From positions 60,495 to 124,494 of the forward strand of contig PYST01000082.1 of assembly GCA_003049485.1 (NCBI GenBank): a stretch of DNA of 64,000 nucleotides, read 5' to 3'. Source of the DNA: Ophioceras dolichostomum (lineage: Eukaryota; Ascomycota; Sordariomycetes; Magnaporthales; Ophioceraceae). Below the pieces are notes generated by a model. That model did not search any database, was not told the origin of the DNA, and saw only the letters and a program-made list of their open reading frames with translations. Every line of letters starts with the position of its first letter. Position 1 is the first letter of the stretch. This document shows, one piece after another, positions 1 to 10,608 of the stretch. The translations under genes were made by a program, and so were the position numbers.

Positions 1-867
1 GGCCCACTTGCGGCTTTAGCTCATATTTCTAGTAAAGCACCTTAGGTGTAAGGCCACATGCCTTATGATTTATAACCTAGGCTCGTTAGTCATGGCCCTT
101 CGTCCTGCGAGACCAAGATATGTGTCGGCTTGGAGAGGTTGAGAGAGAGAGAAACACACGCCCTTGAGGGTGCGCTGACGCGAGATTTAGGGGCAACACT
201 GATAGACGTGTCCTCTATCCGCGATAAACGGACCGATGAAGAGGAGAATGCAGCTCGGCTCGCGGCATGACCGCGAGTCAAGAATCACCACTTCGACGCG
301 GCGCCATACCGCATGGCCGCCCACACAGAAGCAGGTTGAGCAACCCACCGCCAGTATGCACCAGGTTGCGCCAAGGTTCCACCCAATGTCAGGTCCCTTC
401 GCTCACCGATGATTGGGCAAATTCTCGGGAATAATAAAGAATGGTTGAGAAATGAAGTCATGGTATTTTGATAATGCCATATCTTGCTCGAGATAATCGA
501 CGACCGCCGAGCGATCCGACGTACTCTTCTCGGCGTTTCTCACCTGCCCTTCTCGCCAGCCACCAACCACATGGCTCCTCTCTGGCGCCGTGTGGTGGAG
601 GAAACTCGCATGCAGGTCTTGACCGTCATTTTAGTCGTGACGTGGAAAAATATGTACTGTTTTGTTGTATTCGCGTCACAATGAGTTCAGTCTCCCCTCC
701 CAGTAAGTTTTAGAAAAAAAATCCCAACCCGAAAAAAACACCAACGCAGGCTCCCAGAAGCAATAGAATGCAGCTGATGCTAAGGAAATGTGTAGAACGT
801 CAAGCCCAAAGTCGACAATGACAGCCCCGATCCTGGCTGAAGACGTATCTGCGCCCGCTCGCCCACC
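1..867. other. Intergenic flank, 3' side of the small minus-strand gene
   Basis: No supported gene. The segment next to position 867 is the probable 3'UTR of the minus-strand gene at 868-1139: it has A runs on the plus strand (about 712-746) that read as T-rich on the minus strand. A short GA repeat lies near 139-153. Open frames here are short and overlap on both strands. Confidence 0.5.
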
Positions 868-1139
868 TTACTTCGAGGTGGCGGACGACACAGAGGTCGT
901 GGAGTTGGTACGGCTAGCCTTCATACGCTCACTGTAAGTTGTGTCCCGGCTGTCGGTCAGCAATCATCGTTCCGATGCCATAGTGAGTGTTGGAAACCTT
1001 TGGAAACCCACTATGAGGCGCGATCGCTGTGGACGGTGCATGCCCACTTCGAGCCGCCGGCCCTGATGTGGAACTGAACGGGACGAGCCTCGATGACGCT
1101 CTTGATGTCGGCGCGGGGAGCTGGTGCTGCGGCAGGCAT
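868..1139 (-). CDS. Small spliced conserved-looking protein, 63 aa, unknown function
   Basis: Two exons, 1139..1012 and 931..868, with an 80-nt intron (donor GTGGGT, branch-like TGCTGAC near 962-956, acceptor TTACAG). The join runs from the ATG at 1139 to TAA at 870-868 and gives 63 residues: an Ala/Pro-rich start, a compact middle (KSVIEARPVQFHIRAGG, SKWACTVHSD) and a Ser/Thr-rich end (SRTNSTTSVSSATSK). The start has good context (CCAAGATGC). Upstream on the minus strand are a TATAAAAG box, a CT-rich block and an ACACAACACA-type leader, the normal layout of a fungal promoter. An upstream in-frame extension to 1232 begins with TTG and is not used. An alternative acceptor at 950 would add six residues in frame but lies too close to the branch site. 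I do not recognise the family; there is no signal peptide or membrane segment. The gene model is fairly secure, the function unknown. Confidence 0.7.
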
Positions 1140-1345
1140 CTTGGCCGAGTGTGTCCGGCGTGGGCTTTGGTATGTGTTGTGTTGAGAGTGTGTTGTGGGT
1201 GTCTTGAAATCAGGGAAGCTTTGTGTGTTCAACTTGGGCTTGGGTTTTTTGGACGGAAGAAGCAGAGAGGTGAGAGAATAGCAGGCGGGAAAGAGGCTGG
1301 AATGACAAGCTGGCAGAGAGGGTGAATGGTGGTTGACGAGCGGCC

Positions 1346-1353
1346 TTTTATAA
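1346..1353 (-). promoter_or_regulatory. TATA box for the small minus-strand gene
   Basis: TATAAAAG on the minus strand, followed by about 90 nt of pyrimidine-rich sequence and an A/C-rich leader before the ATG at 1139. The distance fits a fungal core promoter. Confidence 0.6.
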
Positions 1354-1359
1354 TTTTGG

Positions 1360-3924
1360 GGGGCTCAGCAAGTGATGCTATTCTCCAGTTTGCCGGAGCG
1401 GACCCCGGAGTTCAGCATTGGAACAGTGGGGGTCGGAGGTAGGGATGGGAAGGATTAGGCATGATACTTGACCTGTAGAGTTCTGCTGAGAAGAACCTCT
1501 GAGAGGAACCTCACTCATACATTTAGGACGATACTAAACATGTACAGAGTTCCTCCTTTGTGCTGTAATTCATGGCCGCTCAGCTCGCGAACACAACCTT
1601 GATTCAGGTACTTCCAGGGTACCTTGTTATGCCTCGTCAACGTGCTGTCTGAGTCTCATTTATCATCCTCGTACGCCCGGGCCCGATTGCCCGAATCTAA
1701 CACGAGTTGTTGGCGTCACCATATGCAACAGCGGTCGTGTCGCTGTTTTGAAATCCCAACCCAGCTGTCTCAGCCGACAGTCTCATCGAAGTCCCTGACG
1801 CCCGGCCTGGATGCTGTCTGCAGGACGGAGTGCAGCAGCCAGGAGTTCAGCACGTATGACAGCAGGGGCTCCGCTTGAACTGTAGCTTTCCCAGAAGGGA
1901 AGTCGGCCACGCTCCTCGCCCAATTTTACTGGTAGAAGGCGCCAAGGACGTCCCGTTCACTTACACCACCCGGGAAAGCGGAAATATCAAAATCAAGCTC
2001 CCCTCTCTCGCTCTCGCCTCTCGGCTCTAGGCATCTTACACCGTACCAGTAAGAAACGGACAGAAAAAAAACCGCGCATCGACAAATATCGTCCGTTTCC
2101 CGCCTTTTGCCAAAATTCTTCCCGTCGGCCGGAAGCCTGTAAATAACTGCAGGCCATGCTGGCGTGCAGGAAATGGCAGGAAATGCCGCAATGGGTCCCC
2201 ATCCTGCCACCTATAAACGTAAACAAGGAAACCCTGATCAGGCCAGGCCGCTCGTCAGCTCAGTGCAGCTTCCGTTTTATTGGGGGTTGGCGTCTCTTGA
2301 CCAGTGTCTCTGCAGCTGTGTGAGCGAGGGAGAGCGCGTGTCGGAAGCGTCGGATGCCCGGGGTCTTCTTGCTTCTAGAAGACTATGAAGCTTCTGCGCG
2401 GACTGCAATGCCATCCAATGTGTGAAACGCGCTGGATCGACGGCCTTCTTCACCTTATCAAACGACCTCCATCCTGCAATCCAACAGCCAACCAAACACT
2501 GCTATTTTTGTCTTGCAGAAATGAAGAAAATTTTCTTCTCTACGCCGGCACTTTGTAAGTCGGAATCAAGGACTGTGATTTACGGAATACCTCGCTTCGT
2601 AGATATGGTGCGGCGGCTATCAGCGAGCCCTTCGTGGTTCGCCATCCTCCGACAAGCAGAATGCTTTGTTGGCAACATCTGCCCGGCGACTTCATGATTC
2701 CGTCGTACAACGTAAGTCGCTGAGCACTAGTAAATGATGCCACTGGTATTGGGCAGTCGAGGTCCTCGGGCAAGCAGCCGGACCTGACCGGAGAACCTGT
2801 ACCACGATTCACACCCAAAGCAGCGTATTTCGTATAATAGTACGTGGCCAAACCTAGTTTTCCATCTAGCTAGCTAGGAAGTCCGTGTACATGGAACTTG
2901 GCTGTTTCTATTGCCAATGGTAACGGGTAAATAGGAGCACTACGTAGTGCATGTCGTGACGCCTTGTATTGTCAATAGCTTGGTATTCCTATGCTCTCGG
3001 CCAATGAGGAGGCGTTCAATAATCACTACGTCTCCCAAAATCTCGTTGTACCCGGGTCGGGGGTGTCAGACATGACCCGCGCTAGCCGCCGCCACCTCAT
3101 GTCGTACTGCTGTATTCCTTCCGTGATCGGGGTCCGGGACCCCGATCCCCACCAGCGACCAGCTTCGGATTCACAGAAAGGGTCGCGCAAAAAGGCGGTC
3201 TGCAATGTTGTCGGATCCCTTGCACAAGTGGACTGAACCTCGGGAAGTGAGGTCTGAGGTGTTGTGCTCGACACTGTTCGCGTCGACCTGTGATTGGGGT
3301 CCGGCTTCATGCATATCAGATCCAGATCCCCTTTGACGTGATAGGCCGTGAGACGATCCTCTCTTCATGACTATGACAGCATTCAGCCGAACGCGAATCC
3401 TCAATGCGATTGGACTGATTGTTAACTACAGCCTTGTGTCGTCCCGTAGGTGATTTTATAGAAACCTGAAGGCACCACCTCCCTCAATCGATTTCGTCCG
3501 ATCCCCAAAACTGGGCTCCGTTTTCGCTCCGCAAGCTGAAAATGTGGCGGAAGCTTGAGTGTGACGAGATGGCCGTCGCCACTCAGCTCCGCATATCGAA
3601 AAACTGGACAGGATCGTCAAGCTCAGGGCGCAGAGGGCTTGCATAAGTGGCAGCTGCCAAGAGATCCTCTCTCCCACTCACCTAACCACCCGATCTGCTT
3701 TTTGAGGCATCGTTGACATAAACCTCCGCAACGCATCATGAGCTACGAAGAGGAGCTCTCAGTATCGTAATGCTCGCAGATTTGCTGCTTCTCGAGTCTT
3801 GGTCTTGTCCGCCTAACTTTGTTCATAGAGACTTGTTTTGCTCACCTCAACTGGTACGGTGCGCCACGTGAGGAACATCTCTTGATTGACTCACCACTCA
3901 TACGGCCTACGATCGTAACGAAAG
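1360..3924. other. 2.5-kb intergenic region
   Basis: No gene supported on either strand. Open frames are short, rich in Cys/Trp/Arg and overlap each other. It contains a perfect GC-rich inverted repeat (3125-3147) and, near its end, a 10-codon uORF (ATG at 3739, MSYEEELSVS then stop) upstream of the transporter start at 3925. The final 200 bases are presumably the transporter promoter and leader. Confidence 0.5.
3125..3147. repeat. Perfect 23-bp inverted repeat
   Basis: Two 11-base arms (GATCGGGGTCC and its exact reverse complement) around a single G. It stands alone in the intergenic region about 780 bp upstream of the transporter start. A related GGGGTCCGG stretch occurs near 3296-3304. 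It could be a dimer-binding site or a cruciform-forming sequence; no function is shown. Confidence 0.8.
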
Positions 3925-6421
3925 ATGTCATCGAGCAGGCCAGTTCCGACCAAGGGGACTCGTGGCTCAGGACACGATTTTGCGCACTCTATCACTGCGT
4001 CATTCACGAATCCTGCACCAATTGCACAGGAAGCAATCGCACGTGACCTCGCCGAGTGTTTTTCGGACGGGGAAGATGAATACGGCCGTGACGAGGAGCG
4101 GGCCCGAGATCAGGACGCGGACTCCGAGTTCGAAGGCGATGACCCAATCTTGTACCGCAGGCCAACCGGCATCACCGACGGCGCATTGCGCCCGACCTTG
4201 GCGGCTCCTCCCCTCCTCGAGGAGGCCGCATCCCTGACCAGGCTTGAGAGGAAGCAGTCACGAGACGCAGAGCGCAGTCTATTGCGGGACAACCACATCC
4301 TCCCGCCGAAACACCCTCGTCCAGAGCACGAAGGCTTGTTCCGCCGGCTTTATAGGAGCCTGTTCAGCACCAAGGTCCCCGTCCATGACGAGGAAGCACC
4401 ACGAGTGGTCGTAACTCACGCAACGCCAGAGACCACACCACTTCTGGGCTCAGGCCTGGGGGACCACCAACCAGGTCGGGACCATAGCAATGGACTCAAT
4501 GGCCAGCATCAGGGGGGCCGCCACCTCAGCGAACAGTGGGAAGCGGCAGTTGCTGCTGGGCAGATTAGGACCACCTGGCAGCGCGAGGCCCAGACTCTCG
4601 GTCGCTACTCTACCTCCCTGGTCGTCACGTTCCTTCTCCAATACTCCATAAGCGTGACCGGCATCTTTGCGGTCGGAAGGATAGGGAAGATCGAGCTAGG
4701 GGCCGTTAGTCGTATGTACTTTGACGAGCCTGGAATATCCCCAGAAACGGACGTTGTTCACTAACATCAGGTCGACGGCAACAGTGGCGACCATGACAGC
4801 CAACATCACCGGCTACTCCCTCATCCAGGGCCTCACTACCAGCCTCGACACGCTGTGCTCCCAGGCCTACGGCTCCGGGCACAAGCACCTGGTCGGCCTG
4901 CAGTTCCAGCGGATGACGTGGTTCCTGATGGCGCCAATATGCCTCATCTCGGTGCTCTGGTACAACGCCGAGGACGTCCTCGCGCTCATGATCCCGGAGA
5001 GGCGCAGCGCCGAGCTCGCGGGCGTCTATCTGCGGTGCAGCATCTGGAGCCTCCCCGCGTTCGCCGTCTTCGAGGGCGGCAAGCGGTTCCTGCAGGCCCA
5101 GGGCATCTTCAACGCCACCACGTGGATCCTCGTGATAGTAGCGCCCATCAACGTGGTGGTCAACTGGCTGTTCGTCTGGAAGCTAGGCTGGGGATTTGTG
5201 GGAGCCCCCATCGCGGGTGTCCTCATGCAGAATTTGATGCCCATCCTGCTTCTCGGCTACGTCCTTTTCGTGGACGGTTACCAGTGCTGGGGGGGATTCA
5301 GCAAGCGGGCTTTGTCCAACTGGGGTACGTATCACCTCCAGGTACCTTCCTCCTGCTTGCGAAGGACCCGTGTACTAGAACGCTGGAACGCATGAACCTA
5401 AGCTGGTGGCGGAGTGTCCCGAGATAGCGATGCCCGACAAAAACTAACTACAGACTTGCCGACCAAAAACACAGGGCCTATGATCCGACTCGCCCTTCCG
5501 GGCATGATCATGGTAGGAGCAGAGTATTTCGCGTTCGAGATACTCACCATATTCTCCAGCTGGTTCGGAACGTCCACGCTCGCCGCACAAACCATCATCG
5601 TGACCGTTACGGCCACCACGTTCCGGCTCCCCTTCGCCCTCTCTGTGGCAGGGTCGACCAGGGTCGCAAACCTGATCGGGGCCAAGCTCGTCGACGCAGC
5701 CAAGACGTCGGCGAATGTCGTATGTGAACCCCTAAGAGGCCAGAGAGCGAAAGCGTTCGCGCAAAGTTGTCAGGCCGTTGCTCGTCATCCCCCTGCGCTT
5801 TTTCCATCCCTGATCTCTCAAGATGCTGACTTTGAGACTCCCTGCTTCTGCTTCCCCCTCCCTTGAAAGATGGTCATACTCGCCTTAATAGCTGGGCTGG
5901 TGAACACAGTCGCGGTCATCGCCTTCCGTTATCAGATCCCGCGGCTGTTCACCAACGACGAAGAGGTCATCAACATCGTCGGTCACGTAATGCCCGTCTG
6001 TGCCATCATGCAGATCTTCGATGCGCTGGCGACCGTCGCGCACGGCCTCCTGAGGGGAATCGGGCGCCAGGAGTTCGGTGGCTATGCGAACATCCTCGTG
6101 TACTACCTGATCGCGCTTCCCATCTCGTTCGGCCTCGCATTCGGTCTTCGGTGGGAGATAACGGGTCTCTGGGCCGGAGTCTCAATTGGACTTGCCTTGT
6201 GAGTGACCATGGTTTACCTTACTGTTCCCCCTTCGTAGAGGAGGAACGACTATATGGGTCGCTGTGCATTTGTTTGCGATGTCTTTTCTGTCCCGATGTA
6301 TGACTTCACTCGTACTGACAGGACCATGTGTAGGGTTGCCGGCGTCGAGTTCCTATTCGCGTATTACTTCGACTGGGACCGAGCCGTAGTCGATGCCGAG
6401 AATCGAAACGCGGCCGGTTGA
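3925..6421 (+). CDS. MATE-family multidrug/toxin extrusion transporter
   Basis: Five exons: 3925-4711, 4785-5324, 5475-5719, 5870-6198, 6334-6421; 662 aa. MATE proteins are 12-TM cation-coupled antiporters that export organic compounds across the plasma or vacuolar membrane. The core begins near residue 230 with a hydrophobic segment, then the family hallmark (LGAVSLATMTANITGYS, SLDTLCSQAYGSGH) across the exon 1/2 junction, the QGIFNATTWIL segment, and the second half with ALPGMIMVGAEYFAFEI and GLLRGIGRQEFGGY. The first 210 or so residues are a polar, acidic cytosolic extension, as in fungal and yeast (Erc1-like) members. Exon 1 joins exon 2 at the acceptor ending at 4784, because the nearer AG at 4770 breaks the frame and loses the conserved LATMTANITGY. 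The substrate cannot be told from sequence. Confidence 0.9.
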
Positions 6422-7327
6422 TTGGGGAATCCATTTCTTCTTGCCTTATGACGAAGGCCTGCCCGGCAGCTACATACTTTTGGCGTGCCAGAGGATTTAC
6501 ATGCTAAGAAATGGCATCGGCGCAGAGATGAGAGTTACGACGGGCGTTACGAGGCTCGGTGCTTTCGGGAAGATTAATCCTTCCGCGACCATGATGATGA
6601 CGGCGGCAAGGCTGGTGGTGACTGGAGCTGTGAAGCGGGGGCTTTCTTCAAGCCAAAATCTGGCACGCCATAAGGGCACACCGATGGATAATTCATGTTA
6701 TTTTATCACACATAATGAGGTATGCCTTTTGTGTTGGGATTCAAAGGCTTCGGACAACTTTTTTTTAAAAAAAAAATCATAGCATCCGAACAACCTTGTG
6801 TCGGTGAAGTAATTGGGCTCATGACGTGGGATGAAGCCGTTCAGGGGTCACCTGGAGGGGGCCTTGGTCGATGGTTGCGTCAACATGACCAGGCCACCTC
6901 CGCAAAGAAGTGTCTTACGTAGCGGTCCTGATATGGAAATACAAGGGTTAAAAAGCTGAGACTGGCCTGGAAGGAGGGGCCAGGTGCGCAGTGAGCTTCA
7001 ACCCCTTTAGGTCTGGGCGAGGCAGTCTGTGGCCTGAACCATCTCCCTCCCTTCAAACGCAGGGCGGACGAGGCGGGGTGACCTTTTTAAGCCTGAAGGT
7101 CCCGTGCCGCTGCTCTCAGCTCCCTCCGCTTTTCGCACCTCCTCTTCCCTTCGATCTTTCCTCCTTCCACTCATTTCATCCTCACACCTTCACTCTTTTA
7201 CACCTAGTCTGCAGACGCTAGCGACGTCGCAGCACGGAGGAGCCTTCTGCGCGAGAAGCTCTGCGAAGCTTTCCCTCTTCACAAGCCCGGCTCGTGATCT
7301 CGACCGTTTCGTTTATTACAAACCAAG
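6422..7327. other. Intergenic; 3' flank of MATE gene and promoter of downstream gene
   Basis: No gene supported. An adjoining T run and A run lies near 6761-6777. From about 7100 to 7200 the plus strand is almost pure pyrimidine, a typical fungal promoter/TSS zone, followed by an ATG-free stretch up to the first ATG at 7328. Confidence 0.5.
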
Positions 7328-7548
7328 ATGCCCGTGCATATCGCGGCGAAAGGTACGTACCCATCACTTTCCCGAGACCGTTGTTTACTCGTCTCAGTGG
7401 TCTGTTTAAGGTGGTCGATCAGCGATCATCTCCGTCTGTATCATTTTACCCCGCCAAATTTTGGTCGGACTACTTGGTACTGGCAGGTGCCCAAGGTGGC
7501 CAACCAGCTGCCTGGGGTATCAAGTCCGGTGGCGAGAACGGCTCCTAA
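7328..7548 (+). CDS. Candidate short spliced uORF / micropeptide, 28 aa
   Basis: The first ATG after the CT-rich promoter (7328) has excellent context (CCAAGATGC). It is followed after eight codons by a consensus donor (GTACGT at 7353). Splicing to the AG at 7485-7486 gives exons 7328-7352 and 7487-7548 and a 28-residue peptide starting MPVHIAAKG and ending KSGGENGS, with TAA at 7546-7548. It ends about 250 nt before the ATG of the next protein, so it could be a uORF on the same mRNA or a separate tiny gene. The frame does not join the downstream protein through any good acceptor. The branch site is weak. Unspliced, the same ATG gives a 90-codon frame with no recognisable features. Confidence 0.3.
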
Positions 7549-7795
7549 ACAAAGCATACGCAATCCTCACACCCCGACCGCGCCACCTACACATTGTTGA
7601 GTAACTCATAGCCCCAAAACCACTGCATTGTCTTTCTATTTTCCGAAGTCGATTACACTTTGCTTTTTCTTTCTGTTCACCGGCGCCTATACTCTTGCAC
7701 TTCAACCACATTTGTTATTGCAAGCAATCTCGTTCGCTCGCTCCACAACTCCACAACACCCCATTTCTGGACAGGAGCCTGCCAGTCCACTCGAG

Positions 7796-9121
7796 ATGCC
7801 TCCTATTAACCATGCTGCTATTTCAGCCGGCGTGATTGCCGTGTCGGTGGCCGTAGCGGCCGCCATCGCCGTCTACGAATCGCCCGAGCTTCGGCGAATG
7901 GCCGAAGATCTCCGCCGACGAATTGCCATCGCCCTGCACTCCCTCGGCGACAACATCGACCCGTCCAACGAGCATCAGATGCAAACGCGAGACCCCATGT
8001 TCAACAGGCCGGAAGACGCAGAAGGCTTCCTACAGTCACGGGCTGAGCCAGGCGTTGATGCGGACGACGAAACGAGGAGGCGGCAGAGGGAAGAGTTGAT
8101 GTACTGGAACTCGGTCCACCTGCAGAAGAAAGAGCGAGAGAGCCAACAGGCGGCTGCCGCGGCGGCGACATCGGCTGTTGCGACGGATGACAGCTCGTCA
8201 TTCCAGCAGAACTCGATGTATGGCTCGAGCTTCGACGACTTCTTGCAGCCCGACTCATCCGGCGAGAGGGGGACCTACGTTTTCAACACGGGCGCAGACC
8301 TCGGACGGGACGATGAGGGACTGATTCGGCGACGCAGCAAGCACGAAGGTGTGCGCGGTCTGAACGCTTCTCTCTACGCGAACCCGTTCGCCGACGAGAA
8401 TGGCATCGAGCTGGACGAACAGCACCCCGTTATGCAGGCTAGCATCATGTCGCCTGGCCGTGACGAGGCCATGTCTGATATCTACAACGCCACCGAGCCC
8501 GGCTCCCCCGTCCTTGCGGAGGCCGCACAGCGCCAGGCCATGTCGGCAACAGTGAGCCCTGCCTCGCTGGACCACAACATCGCATCCGTTCTATTCGATG
8601 CGGCGAACCACATGCAGCAGTTGCAGTTGGAGCAGAGCCACTTCCAGCACCTGGCCCAGCAGCAGCAGCAGCAGCAACTGCAGCAGCAACAACAACAACT
8701 TCTCGAGGAGGCCACGTCGCGCTCATCAAGCCACACTCTCGAGCGCGAGCTAGGCCACGACGAATACATGACCGCCGGCCAGGACGACGCCGAACGCCAA
8801 GACGCCTTCGCCAGCATCCAGGCCTGGGCCCAGAACTCGTCCAACACGGGCTTCTACTCGCCGCTGCCCGTCTCCCCCGCGGGCCCGCTCTCCGAGCCCG
8901 AGCTCATCAGCGAGGGCGCCCTGACGCCGACCGACTCCGTGTCCGTGATCAGCTCCGTGGACGACGTCGCCAACGACGCCGTGCCCGCCAGGAGCGGGCA
9001 CGAGGGCACCCGCGTGTACGACATCAGCGATGACGAGGATGACGGCATGGCCACGCCTGTCAGCTGGACCGAGGTTGGTAGCGTCGTCAGTGAGAGTGAT
9101 GCTGGGCGCGTCCATGCTTGA
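7796..9121 (+). CDS. Membrane-anchored protein with polyglutamine tract, unknown function
   Basis: Single exon, 441 aa from the ATG at 7796; the open frame extends upstream but only from a TTG. Residues about 5-27 form one hydrophobic segment (AGVIAVSVAVAAAIAVYES), likely an N-terminal signal anchor, followed by an Arg-rich amphipathic stretch (LRRMAEDLRRRIAIALHSLG). The rest is hydrophilic and acidic, with an Ala run near residue 120, an interrupted polyQ tract around residues 288-302 (8656-8700), and an acidic tail (YDISDDEDDGMATPVSWTEV). The spacing suggests a short lumenal end and a large cytosolic, mostly disordered body. I do not recognise a named family, though the order and strong codon bias look like a real conserved fungal gene. 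A candidate spliced uORF precedes it. Confidence 0.75.
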   Translation: MPPINHAAISAGVIAVSVAVAAAIAVYESPELRRMAEDLRRRIAIALHSLGDNIDPSNEHQMQTRDPMFNRPEDAEGFLQSRAEPGVDADDETRRRQREELMYWNSVHLQKKERESQQAAAAAATSAVATDDSSSFQQNSMYGSSFDDFLQPDSSGERGTYVFNTGADLGRDDEGLIRRRSKHEGVRGLNASLYANPFADENGIELDEQHPVMQASIMSPGRDEAMSDIYNATEPGSPVLAEAAQRQAMSATVSPASLDHNIASVLFDAANHMQQLQLEQSHFQHLAQQQQQQQLQQQQQQLLEEATSRSSSHTLERELGHDEYMTAGQDDAERQDAFASIQAWAQNSSNTGFYSPLPVSPAGPLSEPELISEGALTPTDSVSVISSVDDVANDAVPARSGHEGTRVYDISDDEDDGMATPVSWTEVGSVVSESDAGRVHA

Positions 9122-9575
9122 TTTTTTTGGACTTCTCTCTCTCTCTCTCTTTTTTTTTTTTTTTGTTGTTGCGAGAATCTGGTATATTGGTCTCCAGACT
9201 CCCCTACAAATGCGGTCTGGCTCGTGGCTGTGAGTCGTGACTCAGTAAAACAGCATCAGTGGTCTTCATCGTCGATACCACCTGTTTTTCTTTAGGTTAT
9301 TACTTTAGTTGTTAGTTTTTGGGGTGTTGGCAATGGCGTTTACGGGCAAGATATCTCTAGGACAGGGCTGTTCCCCCCTAATCGCCCTGCCTACTTTCTG
9401 TCTCTTGTCTTTTCTATGAATTCTACCTGTCGGCTGGGAATTGGATGAATGGATGGAGTAGCAAGCAGATTCTAAGAAATATATTACACGGCACACTCGG
9501 TCTCTGCCTTATCGTCTCGCAACGTTTGCGTTCTCTTGTCCACGGCTCAGACCTACCGAGGTGCCTGCGCTGGAC
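9122..9575. other. 3' intergenic region between converging genes
   Basis: Contains a CT repeat running into a T tract (about 9132-9164), probably in the 3'UTR of the plus-strand gene. No gene supported. The two flanking genes converge here. Confidence 0.5.
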
Positions 9576-10608
9576 CTACTCCCCATTAGCTGTCCGCTCC
9601 TCGCGCCGGCAGTCCTCGACATAGTCGTCCCAAAGCTGGTGGACATGACCCCCCAAGAGCTCCGTCCAGAAAGATTTCTCATGATAGCCGTGGTTCCTCA
9701 GCTTCTCGTTTATCCGCCGCACCGTGCCATCGCCGAATCTGCCTTCCAGGTAATCCAAGAAGTAGGCGGTATGTTGGTAGCCACGGTCCCAATCCCCGTC
9801 CAGCTCGCGTTTCCAGTGCGGCGGGGACAGATCGCATCGCAACCGCACAAAGTCGGCGATGCCTTCGATCAGGCCGCCAGGGCAAGTGCCTTTGGCGTTC
9901 CACTGGTAGCTGCACACATTTATGTTTTTGCGTTAAGATCGTAAGCAGCCGGGAAGGGGGCGGGAGAAGAGGGGAAACTGAGAGATAGATAGAGAGAGGC
10001 AGCAATCTCGAGACTTACCAGTGGACTAACTCGTGAGTGATCACACCTGCGATCTCATCCGCAACCCTGTTGCCTTTCCTCCTACCGGCCTCCATAGCAC
10101 TTTGGGCAGCAGAATCGTTGCTCGCGGACCGAACTCCAGCGATATACGACAAAGAGAAGTGGATTTCTTTATGGTCTGAGTCGAGCTCTGAGCCTGTCGT
10201 GTACGCGACACCATCCATGTTACGCAGGATGACTGTGACGGATCGGGTGGGAGGCATGTGCGTGGTGTGGTCGCCAGGACAGTTGTAGAGCAGCCGCTGC
10301 ACGTTGGCTACAGCGGTGGGCAGCAGGACGGAGGCGTCGGTCAAGGAAAGAAACCGGTGCGATCCGGGATGCATCACGTCGCGCATCTCCAGCCGGAGCT
10401 TGGGCATGGGAAACGCCGCCGCCTCAGCGTCGTCCTTGGAGGCGAAATCCTCATCATTCAAGGGCTTTTGCGTCCGCTCCGATATAGGAATAGCGCTAGG
10501 TCTTGCCGTTGCCGCGGGCGGCTGGGCGGTTGCGCTGGACGTTGCAGGCATGAAGACTAGGCTCGGGTGAGGTGCAGGTGTCGTGGAGGGCTTGGGAACA
10601 ACGACCAT
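9576..10608 (-). CDS. Basic-secretory-protein-type (peptidase of plants and bacteria) zinc metallopeptidase
   Basis: Two exons, 10608..10019 and 9909..9576; intron 10018..9910 with donor GTAAGT and branch-like CTTAACG; 307 aa. The family (plant basic secretory protein, PF04450) is a putative HExxH zinc metallopeptidase. The motif sits at the exon junction: ITHELVHC then YQWNAKGTCPGG, followed by the typical LIEGIADFVRL and a conserved TAYFLDYLEGRFG region. The first 80 residues are Pro/Ala/Ser/Thr-rich. There is no clear signal peptide, so unlike the plant proteins this copy looks intracellular; whether it is an active protease is not shown by sequence. It is transcribed divergently from stu1, about 900 bp away. 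Confidence 0.85.

Noticed and set aside
820..939. Plus-strand 39-codon frame ending at a GTAAGT
   Set aside because: It is antisense to exon 2 of the small minus-strand gene. The donor-like GTAAGT is the mirror of that gene's acceptor, no good downstream exon was found, and promoter signals favour the minus strand.
4712..4770. Shorter first intron of the MATE gene using the acceptor at 4770
   Set aside because: Breaks the reading frame and loses the conserved LATMTANITGY. The acceptor ending at 4784 restores both.
7628..7795. N-terminal extension of the polyQ membrane protein
   Set aside because: The open frame extends upstream but starts with TTG; the first ATG is 7796 and the extension has leader-like composition.
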